Source: Bin5 sp965204525
GTDB taxonomy: Bacteria; Chloroflexota; Anaerolineae; Caldilineales; Caldilineaceae
Direction of reading: 5' to 3'
Assembly: GCA_965204525.1 (NCBI GenBank)
Contig: OZ241994.1
Span: 4,774,001-4,838,000, forward strand
Length of the DNA: 64,000 nucleotides
The notes under the pieces were generated by a model. The model was given only the letters and a program-made list of their open reading frames with translations, made no database searches and was not told where the DNA came from. The position numbers and the translations under genes were made by a program. Of the stretch, positions 17,993-26,551 are shown piece after piece. Position 1 is the stretch's first letter. Each line of letters opens with the position of its first letter.

Positions 17993-19393
17993 ATGATAAA
18001 CCAACAGGCAGTGCAGACGCGTGAGGAGACAATCCTCCACCATCGCGAGCGGCTCAACGCCGTGCTCCTTCACATCCAGGAGAACATTGACGCGCCCCTG
18101 ACCGTCGAGACGCTGGCCGCCGTAGCCGGCTTCTCGCCGTTCTATTTCCACCGCATCTTCGCCGCCTACCTCCACGAGACGACCAGCGACTACGTGCGCC
18201 GCATCCGCCTCGAATGGGCCGCCCGCCGCCTCATTCTCAGCCGCGACCAGGTGACGCAGATCGCCCTGGCAGCCGGTTACGAGACGCCCGCCGCATTTGG
18301 CCGCGCCTTCAAGAAACGCTTCCAGCTCAGCCCCCGCGCCTTCCGCAGGCTGCGGCGGCCCACGCTTTACGCAAACAACTGGGAACCGCTTCTGCTGCAG
18401 CCTGAGATCCGCCAGCGTCCCGGTCACGAACTGGTCTACATTTCCTGCATCGGCGCAGAGGCGGACAGTGAAACCGTCTGGACAACGCTAAAGCAACACA
18501 CAGGCAGTGCCGGAGGTGCAGCCTCCGCCATCGACCCCTTCGAACCGCCCTCCTACGTACAGGTCCGCCGCGACCGCCCCAACGAGGGCAGTACCGCAAG
18601 CAGCAAAATGCGGGTCGATGCCGGCATTCTTTTCGAAGAGAACGCTTCAATCCAACCGCGCAAACCGGTCGGCGTCCAGCATCTGGCGGGCGGACTCTAC
18701 GCCGTCTTTCACCACCACGGTAGTCGGCGCGATGCCATGTGGCAGGCCATCTACAAGCGCTGGCTGCCTCAAAGCGAAATGAGCCTGCGCGACGCGCCGC
18801 CCTATGCAGAAAGCGCCGACCCTCCCGCCCTTCGCCCCCACCAGGATCAATCCATCGCCTTCTATGTTCCCATCAAAGGCTCGCTTTATGAGCTGCAAAA
18901 AAAGGAAAAACAGATGTCCCCTTCAGTCAAGACGACGACACAGCCAGACCGCCAGATGATCAGCATCACTCGCCATGTCTATATCAGCGAACTCCACGAC
19001 CACTTTCGAAAATCCATGGAGCAACTGTCGGCGTTGATTGCCGAATCCGGGGTTGAGCAGGATGGAAGGCCCGTCGCCATCTACCACGGCGAGGTCAATG
19101 AGGAGAACAATGGCCCGGTCGAAGTCGGCATCCCCGTCAAGACCGTTCCCCCCGTCAGCGGCGACATAAAGAGCGCAATCCTGCCCGGCGGCTCCATCGC
19201 CTACATCTCGCTAACCCTGCGCCAGGCCCACTTCCCGGAGATACTGGGTTACTACGACGCCGTCCACAAATGGATCGAAGAGAACGGCCACCAGATTGCC
19301 GACTCCCCGCGCGAGGAGTACCTGACCAGGCCCATGGACAAAGAAGCAGGCATGGATAAGCCCTTCCTGGATATCGTCTGGCCCTACAAGTAG
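17993..19393 (+). CDS. AraC-family regulator fused to two GyrI-like effector-binding domains
   Basis: A 466-residue protein. Residues 20-125 are an AraC double helix-turn-helix (LAAVAGFSPFYFHRIF, then IALAAGYETPAAFGRAFKKRF). Residues about 145-297 resemble a GyrI-like small-molecule-binding domain, with VGVQHLAGGLYAVFHHHG. After a Lys-rich linker at 298-307, residues 308-466 form a second GyrI-like domain (GGSIAYISLTLR). Rob/SbmC-type regulators normally carry one such domain. The junction contains an A7 run (18897-18903) and an internal ATG at 18914 with an AAGGA-like site, so the second domain might also be made separately. The fusion is in one open frame. It is divergent from the dehydratase gene, a plausible target. 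Confidence 0.85.
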   Translation: MINQQAVQTREETILHHRERLNAVLLHIQENIDAPLTVETLAAVAGFSPFYFHRIFAAYLHETTSDYVRRIRLEWAARRLILSRDQVTQIALAAGYETPAAFGRAFKKRFQLSPRAFRRLRRPTLYANNWEPLLLQPEIRQRPGHELVYISCIGAEADSETVWTTLKQHTGSAGGAASAIDPFEPPSYVQVRRDRPNEGSTASSKMRVDAGILFEENASIQPRKPVGVQHLAGGLYAVFHHHGSRRDAMWQAIYKRWLPQSEMSLRDAPPYAESADPPALRPHQDQSIAFYVPIKGSLYELQKKEKQMSPSVKTTTQPDRQMISITRHVYISELHDHFRKSMEQLSALIAESGVEQDGRPVAIYHGEVNEENNGPVEVGIPVKTVPPVSGDIKSAILPGGSIAYISLTLRQAHFPEILGYYDAVHKWIEENGHQIADSPREEYLTRPMDKEAGMDKPFLDIVWPYK

Positions 19394-19405
19394 ACAATGC
19401 TGAAA

Positions 19406-19443
19406 GAGGAGTGAGGCAGGAGTTTACTCCTGCCTCACTCTTT
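19406..19443 (+). terminator. Terminator hairpin between the convergent regulator and PhyH genes
   Basis: A stem with perfect core 19409-19423 against 19426-19440 and a two-base loop, followed by TTTACTCC. It sits 13 bases after the regulator stop codon and before the end of the opposite-strand gene, so it could serve both. Confidence 0.7.
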
Positions 19444-19469
19444 ACTCCTAACTCCACGCCCCTCGCCCT

Positions 19470-20312
19470 TCACTCCGCCTCAGCCGGGCTGTGCTTCTTC
19501 AGCCACATGCGCAGCGGCACATCCTCGTCCGTCGGCGAAAAACGGCCGTTCGCGTTCACGCTCCAGCCCAGTAGCTGCCGGCGAATCGGGCTGCTGCTGT
19601 CCCACAGCCCCTCAACCGTCATGTCATCTTTCGTGCGCAGCCAGCGGTATCCGTATCCGTAGAACAGGACTCTCCGCGTGATGTCCGACCAGTTCGGGCT
19701 GGCCGTATGCCATAGCCGCCGGTCAAAGAAGACCGCATCCCCCGGCTTGGCCAGCACCGGCGTCGCCCCCTCCGGCTGGCCGATACCACTCTCCGGCCTG
19801 TCAATCGTATCCCGCACATGGCTCTTGGGAACCACCCAAAAATTGCCCCGTCCCGGCTCGCTCGTGTCCGACAGAAAATAAGCCACTTTCAGCGACAGAC
19901 GCGGCCGCGGATGACTCTCCATCTCCACGTTGACGCGGCCGCTGTCCTGGTGCCAGCTGAACGTCTTGTCATTCGGCGCCTCACCGTTCGGCGGCGTCAC
20001 GATCAGATGCGCGTGATACAGAAAGATATTCCAGCCCAGGATCCCCCACACTTTGGGCAGGACCCGCTCGTAGTCGACCAGATCGATGAAGAACTGATCA
20101 TCAGGAATAAAGTTGGGGTAGAACAACGCAATGCGCGGGTCGTGCCCCTCCGCCAGCTTCGTCTCGTGAATGCGTTCTGTCAAAGCGACACCACGTTCCA
20201 CCTGCTCCGGCGACAGCGCATTCCTGACGTAGATAATACCGGTCTCATTGAAGGTCTGCCGTTCTTCCTCCGTCAAACGGTGCTGGAGAGACGCGGCGCT
20301 CAGTGCAGACAT
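19470..20312 (-). CDS. Phytanoyl-CoA dioxygenase (PhyH)-family Fe(II)/2-oxoglutarate oxygenase
   Basis: A 280-residue protein of the PhyH family. The iron-binding triad is H121 and D123 (WHQDSG) plus H202 (LWHTASPN), with R213/R214 for the 2-oxoglutarate carboxylate. The family hydroxylates many small molecules; the substrate cannot be read. The start ATG at 20312 has AAGGAGA upstream. It is divergent from the transporter operon beginning at 20647. Two further PhyH-type genes occur in the window at 30634 and 35141. Confidence 0.88.
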   Translation of the reverse strand: MSALSAASLQHRLTEEERQTFNETGIIYVRNALSPEQVERGVALTERIHETKLAEGHDPRIALFYPNFIPDDQFFIDLVDYERVLPKVWGILGWNIFLYHAHLIVTPPNGEAPNDKTFSWHQDSGRVNVEMESHPRPRLSLKVAYFLSDTSEPGRGNFWVVPKSHVRDTIDRPESGIGQPEGATPVLAKPGDAVFFDRRLWHTASPNWSDITRRVLFYGYGYRWLRTKDDMTVEGLWDSSSPIRRQLLGWSVNANGRFSPTDEDVPLRMWLKKHSPAEAE

Positions 20313-20498
20313 AGGGTTTCTCCTTTATTCATTTCTCCTGACTCGCACTTCAAGTTTAGCACGAACTGGCTGAAGAACAACCCGCCAGGGAATCCTCATC
20401 CTAACTGAATAAGAAGGCCTGTCATCGCCCCCTGCACGGCCTCGAATCCTATGTCAGAAAATTGCTCGACTATGACCGGTCCTCCAAAGTGAAGCTGC

Positions 20499-20527
20499 TT
20501 GACAGAGCCCTATCAAGAAATTATAAT
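20499..20527 (+). promoter_or_regulatory. Consensus sigma70-type promoter of the second peptide-type transporter operon
   Basis: TTGACA (20499-20504) and TATAAT (20522-20527) are both exact consensus with a 17-base spacer. Transcription would start near 20534, giving a leader of about 113 bases before ATG 20647. Confidence 0.8.
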
Positions 20528-20599
20528 TTATTAGACCCCAACCTTGGAAATGTTCCCTGAACAATCTGGCTCGTATCGCGAAATTGCCTGAAAGACATT

Positions 20600-20616
20600 C
20601 TTCAGGCTGCCTGAAG
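20600..20616 (+). promoter_or_regulatory. Inverted repeat in the leader of the transporter operon
   Basis: CTTCAGGC at 20600-20607 and GCCTGAAG at 20609-20616 form a perfect inverted repeat around a single T. It lies downstream of the promoter and 30 bases before the start codon. Its symmetry suits an operator; as RNA the loop would be too tight without opening some pairs. Confidence 0.4.
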
Positions 20617-20646
20617 ATCCAACATTTATCAACAAGGAGCAATACC

Positions 20647-22269
20647 ATGGCAAGCAGAGCTTTGAATCGACGAGAGTTCCTGCGCTGGACAGGAGTTATG
20701 GCGGGGCTTGGTACGCTTAGTGCCTGTGTCCCTCCGGCATCCGCGCCGATGGCTGAGGAAGCTGCGCCCGCCGCCGGTGGTATCACTCGAGGCGGCACGT
20801 TGGTCCACTCCTATACGAGTGGCCTCGGAACCATGGATCCCCAGCTTACCCAGTCGATCAATCACGTCTTTTACGATGCCGTGTACAACGGGCTGGTGCG
20901 GCTGGAACTGGAAGACACCGAAACCGGGAAATTCAAGATTGTAGGCTCGCTGGCCGAATCGTGGGAACAGCCGGATGCCAAGACGATCATCTTTACACTG
21001 CGCCAAGGGGTGAAGTTCCACGACGGCAGTGATTTCGACGCTGAAGTGGCGAAGTGGAACTTCGAGCGCCAGAGAGATCACCCCAAATCGCAGCGCAAAT
21101 CAAGTCTGGCCTTTATCGAGTCCGTGGATGCGCTTGACAGCCACACGCTGCAGATCACGAGCGCTAAGGACAATGCCGCCCTGTTGAGCACCTTGGCGTT
21201 TGGCGCCGCTGGGCTGGTGCATATAGGGTCAAAAGCCGCTTTTGATGAGATGGGGGAAGAAGGCATCGCACGGCATGGTGTCGGCACGGGCCCCTTCCGC
21301 GTCAAGGAGTGGGTAACTGACGACCGGATCGTCCTTGAACGCAATCCTGACTACTGGGAAATGGGCGCAGATGACCAGCCGCTGCCCTACCTGGACGAAG
21401 CCGTCCTGCGCGTCATTCCCGATCCTACCGTCTCGCTCGTGGACATGCGCGCTGGCTCGCTCCATCTCATGGAGCTTGTACTCCCCAAAGATGTCGAAAC
21501 CATTGAGGCCGACCCCGAACTGCGGATAGACGCACTGCCTTGGGCCGGCCTGAATCTGTTCCTGGTGGGGTACAATACCAAGAGGCCGCCCTTTGATGAC
21601 GTCCGAGTCCGCATGGCCGCTAACTATGGCATCGACCGCGAAGGTATGGCAAAGGCGCTGGGATTCGGCGCCGCCACTGCCCACTACTATCCATACTATA
21701 CTGAGGGAACGCTCGGTTTTGACCCGTCCGTCGAGCGCTACGAATACAATCCGGACAAGGTGACAGAGCTGCTCACCGAAGCCGGCTATCCTGACGGCCT
21801 TGACCTTGAACTGCTGGTTATTGCCAGGGAGCCGGAGGCCACAATCGGCGAGTTCGCCCAGCAAATGTGGACAGCCGTCGGCATCAGGACCGAATTGAAG
21901 CTCTTGGAGCGGGTCGCCTGGGGCGAACTGCTGCAAAGTACCGAAGACTTCGAGGCAACATTCTGGCGCGGCCAGCTTTGGCCCTCAGTCGATCCCGAGT
22001 TTGCGCGGCCTGTGCTGGGGTGCGGCGCTACCTCGAACTGGAGCTTCTTCTGCGATGACGAGATTGAGGCCGCGCTGGACGAGGGTCTGACAACATCAGA
22101 TCCGGCCGAGCGCAGTGAAATCTATAGTCGGATGTGGCGTGTCGTCCACGAAAAGGCCTACGTATCCGGCGGATATCTGATCCCCAGTTTCGTCGCCTAC
22201 CGCCAGGAGGTAAACGGGCTGTCGTACAACTTCCAAGACCCGTATCTGGGGAATATCTGGCTGGCCTAG
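20647..22269 (+). CDS. Peptide/nickel-type ABC transporter substrate-binding protein (Tat lipoprotein)
   Basis: A 540-residue family 5 solute-binding protein. The signal has a twin-arginine core (NRREFLRW) and a lipobox ending LSAC. Mature motifs are LRQGVKFHDGSDF and GTGPFRVKEW. ATG at 20647 was chosen for AAGGAG at 20634-20639 and because the signal peptide starts here. It leads an operon with two permeases and an SDR. Codon use is less G/C-biased at third positions than in the transporter operons at 7-11 kb and 40-44 kb, which hints at a different origin. Confidence 0.92.
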   Translation: MASRALNRREFLRWTGVMAGLGTLSACVPPASAPMAEEAAPAAGGITRGGTLVHSYTSGLGTMDPQLTQSINHVFYDAVYNGLVRLELEDTETGKFKIVGSLAESWEQPDAKTIIFTLRQGVKFHDGSDFDAEVAKWNFERQRDHPKSQRKSSLAFIESVDALDSHTLQITSAKDNAALLSTLAFGAAGLVHIGSKAAFDEMGEEGIARHGVGTGPFRVKEWVTDDRIVLERNPDYWEMGADDQPLPYLDEAVLRVIPDPTVSLVDMRAGSLHLMELVLPKDVETIEADPELRIDALPWAGLNLFLVGYNTKRPPFDDVRVRMAANYGIDREGMAKALGFGAATAHYYPYYTEGTLGFDPSVERYEYNPDKVTELLTEAGYPDGLDLELLVIAREPEATIGEFAQQMWTAVGIRTELKLLERVAWGELLQSTEDFEATFWRGQLWPSVDPEFARPVLGCGATSNWSFFCDDEIEAALDEGLTTSDPAERSEIYSRMWRVVHEKAYVSGGYLIPSFVAYRQEVNGLSYNFQDPYLGNIWLA

Positions 22270-22309
22270 CCGCTTCCATTTGGGTGAGAGGGCCATACAA
22301 GGAGGCGTC

Positions 22310-23260
22310 TTGGGAAGGTATCTACTGCGCCGAATAGTCCACTTCGTGCCAGTGTTGTTCGTGGTCTCGCTCATTGCCTTTACGGTGACGCTTCTCTTGC
22401 CTGGTGATGCTGCGCTGGCCATGCTCGGGGAATCAAATATCCATGACAAGGTAGCCTACGAGGCCATGCGTACTGAACTGGGGTTGGATCAGCCGATTCC
22501 AGTTCAGTACGCGAAGTGGTTGGGGCGGGCGCTCAAAGGAGACCTCGGGCGCTCCATCCGTACCGGCGAGCCGGTATTGGAAGGGCTGCTGGCCCGCCTT
22601 CCTGTGACGCTCCAACTGACGGCTATGGTTATGGTCCTTGCCCTGGTGTTCGGCCTGCCGCTGGGCATCGTGTCGGCCTTGTATCCAAACTCCAGGGCTG
22701 ACACAGTGACCACGGTTCTGGCCGTTGGCGGGGCCGCCGTTCCCGACTTCTGGTTGGGGATCCTGTTCATCTACTTCTTCGCGCTTTGGCTCAGAGTTGT
22801 GCCGCCATCGGGATTCGTGCCCCTCGATGAAGGGCTGTGGCCCAATGTCAGGTCGATGCTGCTTCCGGCACTGTCGTTGGGTATGTACCTGACGGCAATC
22901 ACGATGCGCCAAACACGCTCTTCGCTTATCGAAGTCATGCAGCAAGAGTATGTCACTGTTGCCCGGGCCAAGGGGCTGCGAGAGAGGGTGGTTGTCATGC
23001 GGCATGCCCTCAAGAATGCCCTGATTCCCGTGGCCACTGTCATCGGGTTGCAGGTGGGGCGTCTGTTTGGCGGGGCCGTTGTCGTGGAGACGATCTTTGC
23101 TCTGCCCGGACTGGGACGCGTGGCCGCCAACTCTGTCTTTTTTCGCGACTTCCCCATGTTGCAGGGCGCAATGCTCGTAATGGCCGTGGGCGTACTCGCG
23201 GCGAACCTCCTCACCGACCTGCTCTATGCCTTTGCCGACCCGCGTATCCGCTATACGTAG
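22310..23260 (+). CDS. ABC transporter permease, DppB/OppB type
   Basis: A 316-residue membrane protein with the N-terminal helix (YLLRRIVHFVPVLFV), LPGD motif, EAA-type loop YVTVARAKGLRE and tail YAFADPRIRY, all typical of DppB. The start is TTG at 22310, preferred because AAGGAGG lies five bases upstream; an in-frame TTG at 22280 lacks such a site. It follows the binding-protein gene by 40 bases. Confidence 0.9.
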   Translation: MGRYLLRRIVHFVPVLFVVSLIAFTVTLLLPGDAALAMLGESNIHDKVAYEAMRTELGLDQPIPVQYAKWLGRALKGDLGRSIRTGEPVLEGLLARLPVTLQLTAMVMVLALVFGLPLGIVSALYPNSRADTVTTVLAVGGAAVPDFWLGILFIYFFALWLRVVPPSGFVPLDEGLWPNVRSMLLPALSLGMYLTAITMRQTRSSLIEVMQQEYVTVARAKGLRERVVVMRHALKNALIPVATVIGLQVGRLFGGAVVVETIFALPGLGRVAANSVFFRDFPMLQGAMLVMAVGVLAANLLTDLLYAFADPRIRYT

Positions 23261-23566
23261 TGGCAGTTTCAATGCATAGCTCGGGCTGCCAACCGGGGTA
23301 TCGAAAAGTCTGGCGCGAACGGGCAGTTGGCAATATCCGTCCCAGCTTGCCCTGCTGAAGGTCGCGTTACGCAGTTTCCAGGTGGTCCTTAAACCGTTTC
23401 TCAAAAGAAAATTGTGGGTGCGTGAGCAACCTTGAAATGTCGTTCGCAGGTACGAAGTGGGTCAAAAGGAACAGCGGCTCTTCTCACACACACTCAGAGA
23501 TAGTGAAGACTGAACGCATCTGGTCAGCGATCCTTGAATCTGATCTTCAAGTTCGGAGGCAGTCTG
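23261..23566. other. Gap between the two permease genes, no feature recognised
   Basis: About 300 bases with no convincing coding frame, terminator or promoter. Such a gap between DppB- and DppC-type genes is unusually long. Confidence 0.4.
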
Positions 23567-24472
23567 TTGACTCGCAATGACGCCGGTAATCAGTTCTCCG
23601 GGGAGATTGGGTCCCTAAGACAGCGCCGGCTCAGAGATTTCCTTGATCGATTTCTGAAAAGCCGCGGCGCCGGATTCGGCGTGGCAGTACTGGTTGTTCT
23701 GCTATTCACCGCACTTACGGCGGACGTGATTTCTCCCTACAGTCCTGTTCAGTTCCAGGATGCCGATGTTCTGGAACCACCCAGCCTCGCACATCTTCTG
23801 GGGACCGACCAGTTGGCCCGAGACACTTTGAGTCGTGTCATCCATGGCGCTCGCGTCTCAGTGCAGGCAGGTGTTGGCGCAGTGGGCTTCGCCCTGGTGG
23901 TAGGTGTGTCCATCGGCCTGCTGGCAGGTTACTACGGAGGGTGGGCCGACGATGCTCTCATGCGGCTGGTTGATGGCTTCTACGCCTTCCCTCTGCTGCT
24001 GCTTGCGCTGGCCATCGCCTATAGCCTGGGGCCCGGACTGAACAATACATTGTTGGCTATCGGTGTCGGTTTTACACCCCACTTCGCCCGTCTGGCCCGG
24101 GGTCAAGCCCTGTCAGTGCGCGAGCGTGAATTCGTCTCTGCAGCCCGCGTAACCGGCGCCCAACCTTGGCGGATCATGGCGTACCATATCTGGCCCAATG
24201 TGACCGCGGCAATCATCGTGCAGGCGTCGCTGCTGGTCGGGCAGGCCATCATCACCGAAGCAGCTCTGAGCTTTCTGGGCCTCGGCGTGGAGCCGCCTAC
24301 AGCAAGCTGGGGTTCGATGCTCAAAGTCGGCTACCAGTATCTGGATCGATCGCCCGTCCTCTCGTTCGCCCCTGGCTGCGCCATGTTCATCACAGTTTTG
24401 GGCTTCAATTTCCTGGGCGACGGACTTCGCCATGCCCTCGATCCACGACTGTGGCAACGTGGTGTGGCTTGA
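23567..24472 (+). CDS. ABC transporter permease, DppC/OppC type
   Basis: A 301-residue membrane protein with the DppC hallmark HLLGTDQLARDTLSRVIHGAR, EAA-type loop FVSAARVTGAQ and the end GLRHALDPRLW. The preferred start is TTG at 23567, because GGAGG lies seven bases upstream; an in-frame TTG at 23534 would add 11 residues. No ATPase gene follows; an SDR gene starts 37 bases later. Confidence 0.88.
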   Translation: MTRNDAGNQFSGEIGSLRQRRLRDFLDRFLKSRGAGFGVAVLVVLLFTALTADVISPYSPVQFQDADVLEPPSLAHLLGTDQLARDTLSRVIHGARVSVQAGVGAVGFALVVGVSIGLLAGYYGGWADDALMRLVDGFYAFPLLLLALAIAYSLGPGLNNTLLAIGVGFTPHFARLARGQALSVREREFVSAARVTGAQPWRIMAYHIWPNVTAAIIVQASLLVGQAIITEAALSFLGLGVEPPTASWGSMLKVGYQYLDRSPVLSFAPGCAMFITVLGFNFLGDGLRHALDPRLWQRGVA

Positions 24473-24509
24473 CCATCACTTCGAGATAACCCTAAAGAGA
24501 TATAAACCT

Positions 24510-25286
24510 ATGAAACTCAGGAATCGGACGGCTCTTATTACGGGGGCCAGTCGCGGAATTGGTAGAGCAATCGCCCTGGCATTCGCCGCAGAAGGCGCTG
24601 ACCTGGCCATCACTGCCCGCTCACATCAGGACTTGGAATCGCTGAAGTCGCAGGTCGGCGCCTGGGGCGTGCGATGTGTCACGGTGGTGGCCGATCTCTC
24701 GAAATCGCACTCGACTGAGACTATCTTCAGTCACGTAATTCAAGCATTTGGCCATCTGGACATTCTGGTCAATAACGCCGGCATCGGCAGTAGCATTGAC
24801 CCCAAACCGTTGATCCATTTCGATGATCAGATATGGGATATGACATTTCAAGTCAATGTAAAGGCGCCCTATCTGCTGTGCAAGCAGTTCGTACCCAATA
24901 TGATCGGGCGCAACTACGGCCGGATTATCAACATTGCATCTCTGGCTGGAAAGGCGGGTCTGCTTCATGGCTCGGCCTACTCGGCAAGCAAGCACGCTTT
25001 GCTAGGCATGACCCGCTCGCTCGCGGCTGAAGTTGTGAGCGATGGCCTAACGGTTAACGCCATCTGTCCAGGAGCAGTGCGTACCCTCACAAATGAACCC
25101 AGAATGACCTACGACGCGCGCCGGTTGGGTAAATCTGTCGAGGCGTATGAGGCTACCATGACCCCGCTCGGGCGCCGGCTGGAATCTGAGGAAATCGCAC
25201 CCATGGCAGTCTATCTTGCAAGTGACGAGGCCTCCGTCGTGACAGGCCAGGCCTTCAACATCGACGGCGGGGTCTTTATGTGGTAA
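24510..25286 (+). CDS. Short-chain dehydrogenase/reductase (classical SDR)
   Basis: A 258-residue classical SDR. The cofactor motif TGASRGIG is at residues 11-18, with NNAG further in. The catalytic Y157/K161 pair sits in YSASK, and a C-terminal GQAFNIDGG is typical. It probably oxidises or reduces a hydroxyl or keto group using NAD(P)(H). As the last gene of the transporter unit it may act on the imported compound; this is context only. ATG at 24510 matches the family start. The IS982 element begins about 200 bases downstream. Confidence 0.88.
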   Translation: MKLRNRTALITGASRGIGRAIALAFAAEGADLAITARSHQDLESLKSQVGAWGVRCVTVVADLSKSHSTETIFSHVIQAFGHLDILVNNAGIGSSIDPKPLIHFDDQIWDMTFQVNVKAPYLLCKQFVPNMIGRNYGRIINIASLAGKAGLLHGSAYSASKHALLGMTRSLAAEVVSDGLTVNAICPGAVRTLTNEPRMTYDARRLGKSVEAYEATMTPLGRRLESEEIAPMAVYLASDEASVVTGQAFNIDGGVFMW

Positions 25287-25513
25287 ATGGAGGCCGGCTG
25301 GCTCTGGAGCCCCACCGAAAGTTTCGCAGGCATCAGAACACGCCCATAGATCAGGTTAACGCTTCCGGCCATTCGGATTTCGGCAACACCAAATGAGGCA
25401 ATAGTCCTGTATATTTGCCAACCACTCCAATTGTGTTATTCTTTCGTGCATCAAGCGCAGGACCCTCCTCGTTGTAACTATTCGGGCCTTATGCTAGATA
25501 GCGTTTGAAAAAA

Positions 25514-25573
25514 GTCCCCTGGTGAGATAACTTTGGAAGTCTCGACCAACCAAGGTAGCTCACCAGGAGGACT
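25514..25573 (+). promoter_or_regulatory. Hairpin sequestering the transposase ribosome-binding site
   Basis: Bases 25514-25526 pair with 25559-25572 (one bulged A at 25568). The right arm contains the whole AGGAGG ribosome site (25565-25570) of the transposase; a smaller stem (25531-25536 with 25550-25555) can form inside the loop. A weak internal promoter, TTGAAA (25505-25510) with TAACTT (25528-25533) at 17 bases, would start beyond the left arm and yield mRNA without the hairpin. Read-through RNA from outside would be folded and poorly translated. Confidence 0.6.
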
Positions 25574-25579
25574 AACCGA

Positions 25580-26485
25580 ATGATAGCCCACTTTGACGAC
25601 TTCTGTCTATGGGTGTATGTACTCGTTGACGACATGTACAAGGAACTGGAAAGATATCAGAGACGACCGGGACCGGAGCCTGAGTGTAGCGACAGTGAGT
25701 TGATCGCGCTCTGTCTCATCGGCGAGTGTCTGGGTTGGGATGTGGAAACAGAATTACTCAGTCATATGCAGGCACATCGGGATAAGTTTCCGATCTTGCC
25801 GGAACAGAGCCGTTTCAATCGGCGACGACGAAACTTAATGTGGATTATCAATGAGATGCGGCGCATGATGTTGGCCAGAATGGAACTCTATCGGGACGAG
25901 CATTGTGTCGTGGATAGCCTGCCCATCCCTGTGGTTCAATTCCATCTGGCGCCGCAAGCGCGCGGCGATTGGTCTGATTGGGGGGCCGATTTCGGGCCCG
26001 TTCCCTCCAAAAAGGAGATGATCTTCGGTTTCAAGCTGCATCTTCTGATCACGATGGGTGGCCTCATTATCGACTTCGAGTTAGCTCCTGCTAGCTACCG
26101 CGACTTGGCTGTCGGTCGCGAACTCCTTGCCGAACACAACAACCGCATCGTCATCGGCGACAAGGCCTACGTCAGTGCACCGGCAGCTGAAGAACTCTGG
26201 CAATACAATCGCATCCGCCTGCTCACCAAACCGCGCAGAAACCAGAAAAAACAGCTCCCGGCATTCGTCTCTCGCATCTACGACGCCGTCCGCCAAATGA
26301 TCGAAACAGTCAACAGTCAACTCAACGCACAATTCTCGATTGAAACCAACCACGCTCACACTTTCAGAGGCCTTTGTGCACGCCTTTACACGAAATTGAC
26401 TGCACATACCCTCTGCATTTACATCAATCGCCTGCTGGGCGTACCTGACTATCTGCAAATCAAGCAATTGGCCTTTCCCAATTAG
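25580..26485 (+). CDS. IS982-family DDE transposase
   Basis: A 301-residue transposase of usual IS982 length. The probable catalytic triad is D112 (CVVDSLPIPV), D194 (VIGDKAYV) and E242 (QMIETVNSQL). The gene is unbroken, so activity is possible. The start codon follows AGGAGG by nine bases, but that site lies in a hairpin arm. The stop codon abuts the right terminal repeat, as common in this family. Confidence 0.9.
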   Translation: MIAHFDDFCLWVYVLVDDMYKELERYQRRPGPEPECSDSELIALCLIGECLGWDVETELLSHMQAHRDKFPILPEQSRFNRRRRNLMWIINEMRRMMLARMELYRDEHCVVDSLPIPVVQFHLAPQARGDWSDWGADFGPVPSKKEMIFGFKLHLLITMGGLIIDFELAPASYRDLAVGRELLAEHNNRIVIGDKAYVSAPAAEELWQYNRIRLLTKPRRNQKKQLPAFVSRIYDAVRQMIETVNSQLNAQFSIETNHAHTFRGLCARLYTKLTAHTLCIYINRLLGVPDYLQIKQLAFPN

Positions 26486-26551
26486 CATAAGGCCCTATTC
26501 GTAATTCTTTTGGAACGCAACCGCCCAACCAGACATGGAGGTAAACAGAAA

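Larger units (their letters stand above)
25484..26495 (+). mobile_element. IS982-family insertion sequence, complete
   Basis: Terminal inverted repeats GGGCCTTATGCTA (25484-25496) and its complement (26483-26495) enclose 1012 bases holding one intact transposase gene. A 5-base direct repeat TATTC flanks it on both sides (25479-25483 and 26496-26500), as expected for a target-site duplication. Intact gene, identical terminal repeats and identical flanks indicate a recent, possibly active insertion. It lies in the gap between the SDR gene and the sugar transporter operon, 57 bases from the latter's start codon. Confidence 0.88.

Noticed and set aside
25286..25483. Possible terminator or promoter between the SDR gene and the IS element
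   Set aside because: No clear stem with T run and no good -35/-10 pair was found.
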